Positions 26,443 to 34,776 of a DNA stretch of 64,000 nt are shown one piece after another. Under the pieces are notes generated by a model. The model did not search any database. It was not told the origin of the DNA and saw only the letters and a list, made by a program, of their open reading frames with translations. The position numbers and the translations under genes are program-made. Source of the DNA: Bacillota bacterium (GTDB lineage: Bacteria > Bacillota > Clostridia > Christensenellales > JAEXRW01); NCBI GenBank assembly GCA_023454175.1, contig JAEXRW010000041.1, positions 62,001 to 126,000 on the forward strand, given 5' to 3'. How positions within the stretch are numbered: the first letter of the stretch is position 1; every line of letters starts with the position of its first letter.

Positions 26443-26586
26443 TCAATATCCACTTATCGGTTGGTTGGTATTAGGTTTATAGGTTTCAATGACCGCAACA
26501 GGTTCTCGCTGACACCCCGCCATGCAAAGGATAACTGCCAGCAGGCATGTACCCGCGCTGGTCAGGATCCTTCTGTTCTTTCTCAT
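26443..26586 (-). pseudogene. truncated lipoprotein gene (47 codons)
   Basis: ATG at 26586 follows GGGGGAAAGGCGA and encodes a textbook lipoprotein signal (MRKNRRILTSAGTCLLAVIL-CMAGC). After about 22 more residues the frame runs into AT-rich sequence and stops at 26443. The signal part is GC-rich like the chromosome. The break is therefore best read as a lipoprotein gene cut by insertion of the AT-rich island, though a genuine 47-residue lipopeptide cannot be excluded. Confidence 0.6.
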
Positions 26587-26681
26587 TCGCCTTTCCCCCG
26601 GATCGGATGTTTTGGCGCTGTTGGTGCGTCAAGTGATTCTATTCATCCGCCGGGAGAAATGTATATCTTTATACCTGTATC

Positions 26682-26718
26682 AAACAAGCAGTCTCGTATT
26701 GAACTAGACTGCTTGTTT
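26682..26718. terminator. perfect hairpin after the DUF4062 gene
   Basis: AAACAAGCAGTCT and AGACTGCTTGTTT pair perfectly around an 11-nt loop, 23 bp beyond the DUF4062 stop on the minus strand. Confidence 0.7.
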
Positions 26719-26741
26719 ATGAATTATATTCTTTCTTTATT

Positions 26742-27908
26742 TCATCCGCATGGAGAAACATATTCACTATTCGGTAAAACCGATCCACCTACTTGATTGA
26801 TGCCCTTGTTATCTGACTTATTATTAGTAATATGAAAAATGCGGTAATAGAAAGGGCTAGAGCAAAGCAATACGTAAATATCTTTCATCCGTTCGGGATT
26901 CTCCATAAATGGATATATCTGGTTTATATCTTCATGGATATTAAAATCTAATTCTCTGATGCTCATACCGTATTCTTTAAGGGTGGACATAAAGTGTGGA
27001 ACTATTTTGTTGGCAATCTCAATGGTTAAATCTTCTGGATCTATTCCCGTTTCTTTGCATTCTGTTATTTGCTCAACATACATATCATTTAATGCGTTAA
27101 GAAAGCGCATGACTTGATCTCCTCGTTTTTTGGTAATTGTCCTATCTACATTAACTCGAATGTACTTTGACAATAATAAACATATATTTTTCGCTTCAGC
27201 TTTCTCACCTTCTTCAACAATCTGCCTATATTCTTCCTTGGAATCCTTTAGGACTTCTTTTCCTACCACATCCATAATTTTGTCCATTTTTTCAATTAGG
27301 ACATTCATACTATTTATACTGTCCTGCAACTGCTCAATCTCTTTTTGCTCTTTAATTGTGGATAGATATTTTTTAAACATATCCGACCATTGCTTACTTA
27401 AAAAGTCCTTTATAACTGCAACTTTGTCGAATTCAGTTATGGCTATTTGTTTTATTAATTGAATTTCCCGGATAAATCGGAACACGTTAATGTTTTTCGT
27501 TGTTTTAAATTTCAAACTACATGTACCTGCATCTATTTCTTTAGCATTTAATTCATATATACCATATTCTGCATAAACATTTTGATCTATAAAAACATAG
27601 AATGGAATTCCTCGTTCAACTCCTTTCTGAAACTCTTTTCTCGTAATGGACATAAATTCATTAAATTCATCCACAACCTCACCGGTTGCAGCACTACCAT
27701 AATTCCCACCAATAATCAAAAGGGCCATATCAGCACTTTCCATAGCTTTATAGCAGGAGTCATCTAGAGGCATAAATGGATTATATCCAATATCTCCATC
27801 TTCAAATAGAATCGGTTCAAAGTCATGTGCTTTGATAAAATTAGCTAAATCTTCGCGAATATACTTTAGATCGTAAAAAGTAGAACTAACGAAAATTCGA
27901 GGTTTCAT
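26742..27908 (-). CDS. DUF4062 (TIR-like) protein with long helical C-terminus, AT-rich
   Basis: This encodes 388 residues. The N-terminal 140 residues match the DUF4062 domain. KPRIFVSSTFYDLKYIREDLANFI opens a Rossmann-like, TIR-like fold, followed by SADMALLIIGGNYGS and a typical TRKEFQKGVERGIPFYVFI segment. Residues about 150-250 are a long charged helix or coiled coil (KEQKEIEQLQDSINSMNVLIEKMDKIM). The remainder is helical and unassigned. DUF4062 domains occur as sensor or effector parts in NTPase and immune-type proteins, so a defence role is possible but not shown. Strong AT bias sets it apart from the chromosome. It has its own terminator. Confidence 0.8.
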   Translation of the reverse strand: MKPRIFVSSTFYDLKYIREDLANFIKAHDFEPILFEDGDIGYNPFMPLDDSCYKAMESADMALLIIGGNYGSAATGEVVDEFNEFMSITRKEFQKGVERGIPFYVFIDQNVYAEYGIYELNAKEIDAGTCSLKFKTTKNINVFRFIREIQLIKQIAITEFDKVAVIKDFLSKQWSDMFKKYLSTIKEQKEIEQLQDSINSMNVLIEKMDKIMDVVGKEVLKDSKEEYRQIVEEGEKAEAKNICLLLSKYIRVNVDRTITKKRGDQVMRFLNALNDMYVEQITECKETGIDPEDLTIEIANKIVPHFMSTLKEYGMSIRELDFNIHEDINQIYPFMENPERMKDIYVLLCSSPFYYRIFHITNNKSDNKGINQVGGSVLPNSEYVSPCG

Positions 27909-28313
27909 AAAGATACCTTTCTTTTATAGTATTCAATTTGGTCTATTAAATTAATTCCTATTGATGCTTTAGAATTTCTTTATATAGATTACTTCTTGAA
28001 AATTATAACATGGAAAATTCTAATTAGAAACTAATAATAATAATCACTACTTGTATGGGCTATGAATGCACATGATGAGTGATTGGTATAGTTTGAATGT
28101 GCCTTAACATTCATAATACAGCATACAGCGTTTAAAATATTTTATTAAACGATTTGAAATGTAGGCTACACTTGATACGTTCGTAAAAAAATACTTAAAT
28201 AGATTTCAAAAGATATTTGGTAAATCCTCTGAAGGATTGAGTTCATGCGAAAAGGAGGCAAACCTGCCTCCCTATGCATTCCTAATTGTCAATTCTCAAT
28301 TGTCAACTGTCAA
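27909..28313. other. AT-rich intergenic region
   Basis: There is no gene. The AT-rich stretch continues to about 28240, where GC-rich sequence resumes with a GGAGGC-AAAC-CTGCCTCC hairpin and the heptamer array at the ldh-family stop. The island therefore ends close to this repeat. Confidence 0.5.
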
Positions 28314-28319
28314 CTATTC
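28283..28319 (-). repeat. heptamer array over the Ldh-family stop codon
   Basis: The units taattgtc, aattctc, aattgtc, aactgtc and aactatt follow a GGAGGC..GCCTCC hairpin. The stop codon (TAG, 28314-28316) is inside the last unit. Confidence 0.75.
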
Positions 28320-29417
28320 AAACGGGAACCGTATATTGATCTTCAGCTCGTCCCGTACCGCTATCAGCTCTTGTTGTACCGCCGTGTTCACCGGCACCCC
28401 GGTGTCCTTCCGCTGCAGCCAGGTCTCGTATTCCTTCTCGCCCGCCGTGTAGATCCGCTCGTGCCCCGGCGCCTTTTCCGATGCCCGCAGTTCCCGCAGG
28501 ATATCCCCCGCCTGTTTGCGCACGGCGTCCAGGTCGTTGAAGGCCTCCACGTCGATCGCCACGAAGAAATGCCCCAGGTGGTATGGCGCCTTTTTTCCGT
28601 TCTCGATGCCGTTGAGCAGTTTCATGTACGATCCCGCCTGCAGCACCGAGGAGAGCAGCTCGATCAGCACCGCAAAGCCGTAGCCCTTGTACCCCGCCAG
28701 CGCCTCGTTTTTCCCGCCCAGCGGCGCCAGTGCGGCCTCGCCCGATACCAGGTCTTTCAATATCTGTTCCGAATCCGTCAGCGGTTCGCCCTTCCGGTTG
28801 ATCACCATACCCTCGGGCGTCTTCTCCCCCAGCCGCGCGTACTGCTCGATCTTCCCGCGCTGGGTGATGGAGGATGCGCAGTCGATGAGGAAATCAAACG
28901 GCTCGTCGCTCGGCACGCCAAAGGTGATGGGGTTGGTCCCCAGCATGTTCTCCACGCCGTGCGTCGGCGCGATGGAGGGGCGCGCGTTCGTCCCCACCCA
29001 GCCCACGCACCCGCGCTTTGTTGCCATCGTCGCGTAATACCCCGCGATGCCGAAATGCGTCGAGTTGCGCACGGCCACCATGCCCATGCCGAGTTTCTTC
29101 GCCTTTTCGATGGCCATGTTCATGGCTTTGTATGCGATCACCTGTCCCATGCCGTCGTGCCCGTCGATCACGGCCGTGGTCGGCCCTTCCCGCACGATCT
29201 CGAAATGCGTGACGGGGTTTTGGATGCCCGCCTTCATCCTGTCTATATAAATGGGTTTGAAGCGGTTCACGCCGTGGGATTCGATGCCCCGCCTGTCCGC
29301 CTCCATCAGTACGTCCACCACGATCTTCGCGTCCGCCTCGGGCACGCCGTAGCCTGTAAAAGCCCCCATGAGGAAACGTTCCATCAGGTCCCAGGGCACA
29401 TTGGTGTATTCAGACAT
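28314..29417 (-). CDS. Ldh family (malate/L-lactate dehydrogenase type) oxidoreductase
   Basis: This is a NAD(P)-dependent 2-hydroxyacid dehydrogenase of the MDH2/YlbC/ComC family, unrelated to classical LDH. The 367 residues show the family markers EADRRGIESHGVNRF (about 40-54), DGHDGMGQVIAYKAM, VRNSTHFGIAGYYATMA (about 120-136) with the catalytic His, NMLGTNPITFGVPS, and YKGYGFAVLIELLSSVL. Substrates in this family include malate, lactate, ureidoglycolate and sulfolactate, and sequence alone does not settle which. The ATG at 29417 follows CAGGAGGCTAGAC. It is divergent from the VOC gene. Confidence 0.88.
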   Translation of the reverse strand: MSEYTNVPWDLMERFLMGAFTGYGVPEADAKIVVDVLMEADRRGIESHGVNRFKPIYIDRMKAGIQNPVTHFEIVREGPTTAVIDGHDGMGQVIAYKAMNMAIEKAKKLGMGMVAVRNSTHFGIAGYYATMATKRGCVGWVGTNARPSIAPTHGVENMLGTNPITFGVPSDEPFDFLIDCASSITQRGKIEQYARLGEKTPEGMVINRKGEPLTDSEQILKDLVSGEAALAPLGGKNEALAGYKGYGFAVLIELLSSVLQAGSYMKLLNGIENGKKAPYHLGHFFVAIDVEAFNDLDAVRKQAGDILRELRASEKAPGHERIYTAGEKEYETWLQRKDTGVPVNTAVQQELIAVRDELKINIRFPFE

Positions 29418-29632
29418 GTCTAGCCTCCTGAAGTCAATTGAATAGATGTTAACGAAAAAGGAATTGGCTCTATTGTATCAGGTGTGGCGGGGCGGTACAA
29501 GGCAAACAATGGGACCGCAAAAGGATGCCGGGAGCACGAATTGCGCCATGTACCTTGACGCCGGGCTTTGTGGGCTATAACATCACTGGTGATGGGATCA
29601 TTTCCCTTGGATAGTGAAAGGGGTCGTGAGAA

Positions 29633-30085
29633 ATGGCGATAAAATATGTCCATACCAATATCATAGCATCCGACTGGCGGCGTCTGGCGGATTTTTATAT
29701 CCAGGTCTTCGGCTGCAAACCCCTGCTCCCCGAGCGGGACCTTTCGGGCGAGTGGGTGGAAAAGCTCACCGGCGTCGAGGGAGCAAAGATCAAGGGCGTC
29801 CACCTGGCACTCCCGGGTTACGAGGACGGCCCCACGCTGGAGATTTTTGAATTCGACCCATGGAGTCTTAATATAGCCGAACCTACCGTAAATTTCAGCG
29901 GTATCAGGCATATTGCTTTTCATGTGGATAACGTGGAAGAGACGCTATTCCATCTTTTGCAAAATGGCGGCAGCAAGCTGGGTAAGATCGTGAAAAAGCA
30001 GTATGAGACCCTCGGCCTGCTCACTGTCGTCTACGCCCGTGACCCCGAAGGCAATATCATCGAGCTTCAGAATTGGAGAAAATGA
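29633..30085 (+). CDS. VOC (glyoxalase/bleomycin-resistance) family protein
   Basis: This is a small metal-dependent vicinal-oxygen-chelate protein of 150 residues. It has the paired beta-alpha-beta-beta-beta units. KYVHTNIIASDWRRLADFYIQVFGCK forms the first, and IRHIAFHVDNVEETLFHLLQNGGSK..VYARDPEGNIIELQNW the second. The metal ligands His (HTN), Glu (EIFEF), His (HIAFHV) and Glu (IIELQ) are all in the expected positions. It could be a lactoylglutathione-lyase-like enzyme, a dioxygenase-fold isomerase or a resistance protein. The start ATG follows GAAAGGGG. It converges on the AT-rich 299-residue gene. Confidence 0.85.
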   Translation: MAIKYVHTNIIASDWRRLADFYIQVFGCKPLLPERDLSGEWVEKLTGVEGAKIKGVHLALPGYEDGPTLEIFEFDPWSLNIAEPTVNFSGIRHIAFHVDNVEETLFHLLQNGGSKLGKIVKKQYETLGLLTVVYARDPEGNIIELQNWRK

Positions 30086-30111
30086 TTTGCTTGCTATTTT
30101 ATTTGGAGGTT

Positions 30112-31011
30112 TTATTGTATCTTCTGGCGCGTAATATCTACTTTATTGTTCTCGTCCTTTTCAATCACTCTATATAAATATGCCTTTCTGCCAGCTCTCA
30201 TTTCATAGAAATAATACACTCTCTCATTATCATTATTATATATTTCATCTCCTTCAGTCATTAAGAGATCACCAGTGACTTTTTCTTTGTATTTTTCGAG
30301 TATAGCATTCTTGTAACGCGTCACTTTATCGTGTTCTTCTTGAATCTCTCTTTTTGTAAATCGATCATCAATATAACTTAGCACATTAATAAATAAATCG
30401 GTTAATGGTATTGCAAAACCTAATATTACCAATAATGTATCGCCAAGACCTTCTTCCTCGCGAAAATGTTGAACATAATCAATATTCAGACCTTCTAAAT
30501 CACCATTTTGAAACCCTTTTTCTAACTTATCTAATTCTTCCTCAGAACAAGTAAAAGATATAACTACAGGATGTAATATCTCTATTTCTTCAGTTTTTTC
30601 AAAGCTAACGTATGACCAATTGTCTGCGGCCCATTCTTTTATATCGTTGTAATGTTTATCAAAAAGTTCTTCTTCAACAACATAGACTAAAAGATGAATA
30701 TAACAATCATTATCCTTTTTTACTATTTCAGAATTAGTATGTATTTCAGGTTCAATATAATAATTTGCAACAATATTCTTAAATGTAGAAATATCGACGT
30801 TAGCTTCGAAATTTAAATACTTATCCTTTTGTTTGATGACTGGAAAAACATAATCATGTGCATGTATAAGGTTATATACATTGACATTACCATCTTCTAG
30901 ATACATTTCAAGTACTTCATCTTTGGTAAGGGCTTCATGTAACCCATCTTCATAACGAGGAATAAAATCTTTTGAAATTAATTCCATTGAAAACTCAATA
31001 TGATATATCAT
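30112..31011 (-). CDS. AT-rich gene of unknown family, 299 aa
   Basis: The ATG at 31011 follows GAAAGGGACG. The protein is acidic and rich in Glu, Asp, Asn, Ile and Tyr. One hydrophobic stretch (LGDTLLVILGFAIPLTDLFINVLSYI, about residues 195-220) may be a single membrane helix. The N-terminal 190 residues look like a mixed alpha/beta domain and the C-terminal 80 are a charged helix followed by strands. I do not recognise the family. AT-rich codons differ sharply from the VOC gene 27 bp away, suggesting acquisition. It follows a fragment of the neighbouring methyltransferase gene on the same strand. Confidence 0.65.
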   Translation of the reverse strand: MIYHIEFSMELISKDFIPRYEDGLHEALTKDEVLEMYLEDGNVNVYNLIHAHDYVFPVIKQKDKYLNFEANVDISTFKNIVANYYIEPEIHTNSEIVKKDNDCYIHLLVYVVEEELFDKHYNDIKEWAADNWSYVSFEKTEEIEILHPVVISFTCSEEELDKLEKGFQNGDLEGLNIDYVQHFREEEGLGDTLLVILGFAIPLTDLFINVLSYIDDRFTKREIQEEHDKVTRYKNAILEKYKEKVTGDLLMTEGDEIYNNDNERVYYFYEMRAGRKAYLYRVIEKDENNKVDITRQKIQ

Positions 31012-31047
31012 TTTTTCGTCCCTTTCAAAGTTATTAAGATTACATAC

Positions 31048-31107
31048 CTATCCCATGAAGTCCACCCGTATAAACAGCTTCCCGTCCGGCAGCGGATACT
31101 GATACCC
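31048..31107 (-). pseudogene. duplicated 3' end of the methyltransferase gene
   Basis: Nineteen codons plus stop on the minus strand read GYQYPLPDGKLFIRVDFMG. This is nearly the C-terminus of the intact methyltransferase at 31282 (YPLPDEKMFIRVDFMG). Over about 53 bases I count five mismatches. No start codon or upstream part exists; a repeat block abuts its 5' side. Confidence 0.75.
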
Positions 31108-31111
31108 CCGG

Positions 31112-31196
31112 TCTTAGCTCCCTCAGACGCGCGTTGCGCACGTTTGTGAGTGGAGCTGCCGACGAAGGAGGCTGAAGGAGGGAACCCCCCCGCAGG
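31112..31196. repeat. CTCCCT/GGAGGG-family block
   Basis: GCTCCCTCAGACGCGCG..GTTTGTGAGTGGAGC and a second part ending GGCTGAAGGAGGGAA. The CAGACGCGCGTTGCGC core is shared with 12350 and 56205. Confidence 0.6.
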
Positions 31197-31241
31197 GATT
31201 GACCCCCGCAGGGCCATAGGATCATGCCCGCCGGCATTCCG

Positions 31242-31284
31242 CAATTCTTAATTCTTAACTATTAATTATTAATTGTTGATTCTA
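31242..31284 (-). repeat. heptamer array over the methyltransferase stop codon
   Basis: The units aattctt, aattctt, aactatt, aattatt, aattgtt and gattcta follow GCCCGCCGGCATTCCGC. The TAG stop (31282-31284) lies in the last unit. Confidence 0.75.
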
Positions 31285-31902
31285 TCCCATAAAGTCCACC
31301 CGTATGAACATCTTCTCGTCCGGCAGCGGGTACTCCTCCCGCAGCAGCATGTTGTACCCCACCCCTTCCAGGCCGCTGATCAGGTCCGACTCGGGGATGT
31401 CGTGGTGCACCGCGTCCAACGGCTGCAATTTCTTTGCATAGGGCGAACGGGATACGTAGCTGGCTCCTTCGTTGGATTGTATCACGCAGGAGAGCGCCGT
31501 GCCTTCCCTGCGGATCTTCCCCATCTGCCTGCAGAAGGCCTCCAGCCCGGTGTGTTCCACGATCAGGTTCGCGATCACGAGCTCTGCACGCGGTAATGTG
31601 CAGTCCCCGCTGCACAGGTCGGTGCAGATGAGTTCCAGCTTGTCCCCGAAACGCGAGTGCCGCTTTTTGCATACGGCCAGGTATTCTTCGTTGATGTCCG
31701 CGCCGTATACCTTCTTCACCCGCGTGCTGTCGATATGCTCCAGCCCGTTCCCGCCGCACACGCCCAGTACCAGGATGGTCCTTGCCGGGTGGTCGTGCAC
31801 CTGCATCGCTGTGATCTCGTTCAAAGCCTGCAGCTGGCGCACGCTGCCCCGCCCCATGTGCTTTTCATAATCGGATAATTTGATTTTCTTCCACGGATTC
31901 AA
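31282..31902 (-). CDS. class I SAM-dependent methyltransferase
   Basis: This is a soluble methyltransferase of 206 residues. Motif I is ARTILVLGVCGGNGLEHI (about residues 40-58), followed by the acidic residue of motif II in VYGADINEEYLAVCKK. LELICTDLCSGDC and LVIANLIVEHTGLEAFC match motifs III and IV. The acceptor is unknown. The start is a TTG at 31902 behind GGGGTAAAG; no nearby ATG fits better. Its last 50-60 bp are duplicated at 31048-31107 on the far side of a repeat block. It stands alone, apart from the AT-rich gene downstream. Confidence 0.85.
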   Translation of the reverse strand: MNPWKKIKLSDYEKHMGRGSVRQLQALNEITAMQVHDHPARTILVLGVCGGNGLEHIDSTRVKKVYGADINEEYLAVCKKRHSRFGDKLELICTDLCSGDCTLPRAELVIANLIVEHTGLEAFCRQMGKIRREGTALSCVIQSNEGASYVSRSPYAKKLQPLDAVHHDIPESDLISGLEGVGYNMLLREEYPLPDEKMFIRVDFMG

Positions 31903-31987
31903 TTTCGATCTTTACCCCATTCATTCGAGCCCGATAGGATGTCACAGAACTTTGGAATGCATCGTGACCAGTAACTAGCTGGGCATC

Positions 31988-32063
31988 CCCAACTATCAAC
32001 TATTAAATCATGCCCGCAGGGCATTCCGCAACTCTCCACTCTCAACTTTCAACTCTCAACTAT
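31988..32063 (-). repeat. two heptamer blocks downstream of the ATC-hydrolase-like gene
   Basis: On the + strand caactatcaactatt (31997-32011) follows GGGCATCCCC. A second array (32030-32063: aactctc, cactctc, aactttc, aactctc, aactatt) follows the GCCCGCAGGGC hairpin and ends 35 bp before the stop codon at 32099. Confidence 0.7.
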
Positions 32064-32098
32064 TCCATCATGTATGAAGTGATCCCTAGTTTTAATTA

Positions 32099-32536
32099 TC
32101 ACAGTGTTACGATGAACTCACACCTTTCATCCCCGCCCAGCACGGTGGATACCACCTCGACCTCAACTTCCCGCCCCAGCGCCGCCCTGAAGTTCTCCTT
32201 CAGGTTGTGCACCGAACAGCCGCACAGCGCCAGCGTCTTCACATACCCCTCCGTCACCAGGTCGCAGAAGCACCTGCCGTATGTCGCCCGGACCCGGTTT
32301 CCTTCCAGCATTGTGAAGGTGCAATCGAAGAACCGCTTCTCCAGCCCCGAGAGGAAAGCCTCCATGTCCGGGCCGTGTTTTTCCCATTCCTCCTGGAATA
32401 TCCGCGCGGTATGCGATTCCGCGCATGCCTTCCCGCACGCCTTCAACAATGCGTCCTTGCCCGCCTCATTCAGTCCATCCAGCCCCTTTTCAAATCCTTT
32501 GAACCAGTGCTTCCAGAATGCGTTTTCCTGCTCCAT
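32099..32536 (-). CDS. ATC-hydrolase-like small protein
   Basis: This encodes 145 residues; the ATG at 32536 follows GGGAGGTTTGTG. The pattern resembles the L-2-amino-thiazoline-4-carboxylate hydrolase-like family. It has a helical N-terminal half (WKHWFKGFEKGLDGLNEAGKDALLKACGKACAES), then RCFCDLVTEGYVKT and CGCSVHNLKENFRAALGREVEVEVVSTVLGGDERCEFIV. The paired Cys and the late GGDERCEF are typical. Members occur widely in anaerobes, and the hydrolase name does not guarantee that reaction. A small-molecule-binding role is equally possible. It lies 16 bp after the zinc-ribbon gene on the same strand, likely co-transcribed. Confidence 0.65.
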   Translation of the reverse strand: MEQENAFWKHWFKGFEKGLDGLNEAGKDALLKACGKACAESHTARIFQEEWEKHGPDMEAFLSGLEKRFFDCTFTMLEGNRVRATYGRCFCDLVTEGYVKTLALCGCSVHNLKENFRAALGREVEVEVVSTVLGGDERCEFIVTL

Positions 32537-32552
32537 CACAAACCTCCCGCTT

Positions 32553-34733
32553 TCAGCGCCTGTCCGAGACAGGCTCCTGCCCGTGGCAGGTTCCTGTCAG
32601 GCAGACCGTCTCGTTCGTATTCGTCAGCATGTACGCCTTCCCTTTATCTGAATATAATGCCAGTATCCCGCCTTCATGCACTGTCTGGATTTTTCCGCCC
32701 TTCCGTTCCAGCCTCTGGACGCTGCCCTGGCCCAGGTACACCCGGTAGAAATAGATATGCGTTTCGTCCGGCGTCAGCATGTCCGTGTCCACGCCCCGTG
32801 CCAGCACCTGCAGTTTGGGCGGCCGGGTTCCTTCTGTGGGTATCTTTGCCCATACGATCCTGTCCTCCGCTGCGATGAAAAGCGTATCATCATCCACCGC
32901 ATATGCATGCACCGCCGCCGCTAACAGGTTCGCCTTCTCCGCACTAACTCCCATGGTTCGCAGCCCGTCGTCCGCCAGGAAATACCCGGTCCCAGTGTGG
33001 AGGATCGGTCTTGTAGCGCGCCCCCTGTACACCGCCGTCGATTGCCCCGTTGCCAGGTCGCAGGATGCCAGCTCCTCCCCGCATATCCAGGCCAGTCCGT
33101 TTTCATACGCCAGATCCCGCGCGCCCTCTTCCGCCAGCACCCGGCGGGTCCCGGCCGCCAGGTCTATGGCCACCGCCGCGCCGCGCCGTGCGTCGATATA
33201 GGTGAACCACCTTTCATCCAGCGCCGTGCAGACAGGGAGGTCATCGCCGATGCACCTGCGCAATGGCTCCGATGCCTCGTACATGCCTTCTTTCACGAGG
33301 TAAGTGTAATAGATGCCGCCGCACCTGCACGTCAGCCCCTTGTATCCGTACGGTTTGAGCAGTGTGTTCTGGCGCTGCACCCGTATCTCCCCGGCTTTTG
33401 CTTTGATCGTCACCGGCTCCAGCAGGTTGGCCGCATCGTCTTGTTTCCGCCCGCAGCACAGGCACTCCGCCCTGTCCGTGGCGTTGTATTTGCCGCAGAT
33501 GCACCGCCAAAGGCTGCCCTCCCGGTATGGGATGGAGCGCGCCCCTTCCCCGCCCAGGCTTTTCAGCGCGGCCCTCGTCCCCTCGTCCGTTTCGGGCGGG
33601 TCCACGCGGATCTTTTCCCGCGCCGCGACGTCCATCCCGTTCCGCAGGGTGACGGTTTTGATGCGCAGTTGGAAGTACGCGATGTCCGGCAGCGGGGGGA
33701 GCGTGCAGACGGTGTTGGTGGATTCCACGCGGCCCGTCTTCTCCAGTTTGAATGTGCCCTGTGTGAAATGCACGGGCCTTTGGAATAGCGGCCGGTGGTC
33801 TGCATCCTCCGGCAGGACTTCATAGGTGATGCTTTCGACCATGGGCGATACGGTCCTGCGTATCGTGACCAGGATGGCGCCGTCCTCCCGCCTGCGTTCC
33901 ACGCGCCAGTCTGGGACCTCCGCGGGCAGTTCCGGCCACGCCTCCCGGCACGTCTCTTCAAAGAGCAGGTCCTTCGCCCTGTACTTCCCGTATGCCTGTT
34001 CAAAAAGCTCGGAAAAGATGGCGCGGTGCTTGGCCCCCATCTGGAGGCCGTAGCCCAGGTCTGCGATCCGGCCCAGCAGGCTGTCCGTGCACGTCAATCT
34101 GCCGAGCTTTGCATAGTAACGCAGCGTATCCTCCATCGCGTGCGTGATGGCAGCATCCACCGCCGCGCTGCGCCGCCGGAGGATCTCCTCGGTCTCCAGC
34201 TGCATCTCTCTTTCCGGCTTGTTGCGCATCGGGCCCTGCAGCATCATCCCGGCGTTCAGGCCCAGCAGGTCCATCTTATCGCTTCCCCTGTTTACGGCGT
34301 CCATCCTGCCCTGGATTTCCTGCAGTTCATCCTCATACAGCTTCCCGGCCAAAAGGATATCCATGCAGTGTTTGTCCTGCAGGGCCGCCACAGCCCGCGC
34401 GCCTGTATCCGTGATCAGGGTTTCGGCATCGTACCGTTCTTCGGGCGTTTGTGCATCGTCCAGCAGGCGCTGCGCATATCCCAGCGCCTCGTCAAACCGT
34501 GTCTCCTCCATCGTCTTCGTATATTTGTAAAAGGCGTTTGCCATGTTCTCACCGGGCAGGCCGCGATTCCCGTCCCTGGGTTCGTGGGAGAGGATATTCC
34601 CCACCCGCCGCTTCTGGAGCGCGTCTTTGACTTTGATCAGCTCATAGCACGAGATGCACACGTCCACTTCATGGCCGGTATTGACTTCCGCATCCCTGAA
34701 GCAATATGGGCACCGCACGATTTCGATCGCCAT
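32553..34733 (-). CDS. large zinc-ribbon protein with C-terminal propeller-like region
   Basis: This is 726 residues with no signal. The N-terminus is a zinc ribbon (CPYC at 8-11, CISC at 27-30). Residues about 60-250 are helical. A middle beta-rich segment (GAILVTIRRTVSPMVESITYEVLPE) is followed by a second zinc finger, CICGKYNATDRAECLCCG (about 408), and then CRCGG near 455. The last 270 residues alternate short strands with repeated YFLADDG/FIAAEDR-like motifs (LAYENGLAWICGEELASCDLATGQSTAVYRG). These suggest a beta-propeller of the DUF5050 or PQQ-like kind. I do not know the family. The ATC-hydrolase-like gene follows 16 bp downstream. Confidence 0.7.
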   Translation of the reverse strand: MAIEIVRCPYCFRDAEVNTGHEVDVCISCYELIKVKDALQKRRVGNILSHEPRDGNRGLPGENMANAFYKYTKTMEETRFDEALGYAQRLLDDAQTPEERYDAETLITDTGARAVAALQDKHCMDILLAGKLYEDELQEIQGRMDAVNRGSDKMDLLGLNAGMMLQGPMRNKPEREMQLETEEILRRRSAAVDAAITHAMEDTLRYYAKLGRLTCTDSLLGRIADLGYGLQMGAKHRAIFSELFEQAYGKYRAKDLLFEETCREAWPELPAEVPDWRVERRREDGAILVTIRRTVSPMVESITYEVLPEDADHRPLFQRPVHFTQGTFKLEKTGRVESTNTVCTLPPLPDIAYFQLRIKTVTLRNGMDVAAREKIRVDPPETDEGTRAALKSLGGEGARSIPYREGSLWRCICGKYNATDRAECLCCGRKQDDAANLLEPVTIKAKAGEIRVQRQNTLLKPYGYKGLTCRCGGIYYTYLVKEGMYEASEPLRRCIGDDLPVCTALDERWFTYIDARRGAAVAIDLAAGTRRVLAEEGARDLAYENGLAWICGEELASCDLATGQSTAVYRGRATRPILHTGTGYFLADDGLRTMGVSAEKANLLAAAVHAYAVDDDTLFIAAEDRIVWAKIPTEGTRPPKLQVLARGVDTDMLTPDETHIYFYRVYLGQGSVQRLERKGGKIQTVHEGGILALYSDKGKAYMLTNTNETVCLTGTCHGQEPVSDRR

Positions 34734-34776
34734 TGTCCATCCACCCCTGATGAAAAAGATATGATATACTGTCCTT

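Noticed and set aside
26461..26796. 111-residue + strand frame
   Set aside because: It overlaps the truncated lipoprotein gene and DUF4062 end on the other strand and shows no family or good start.
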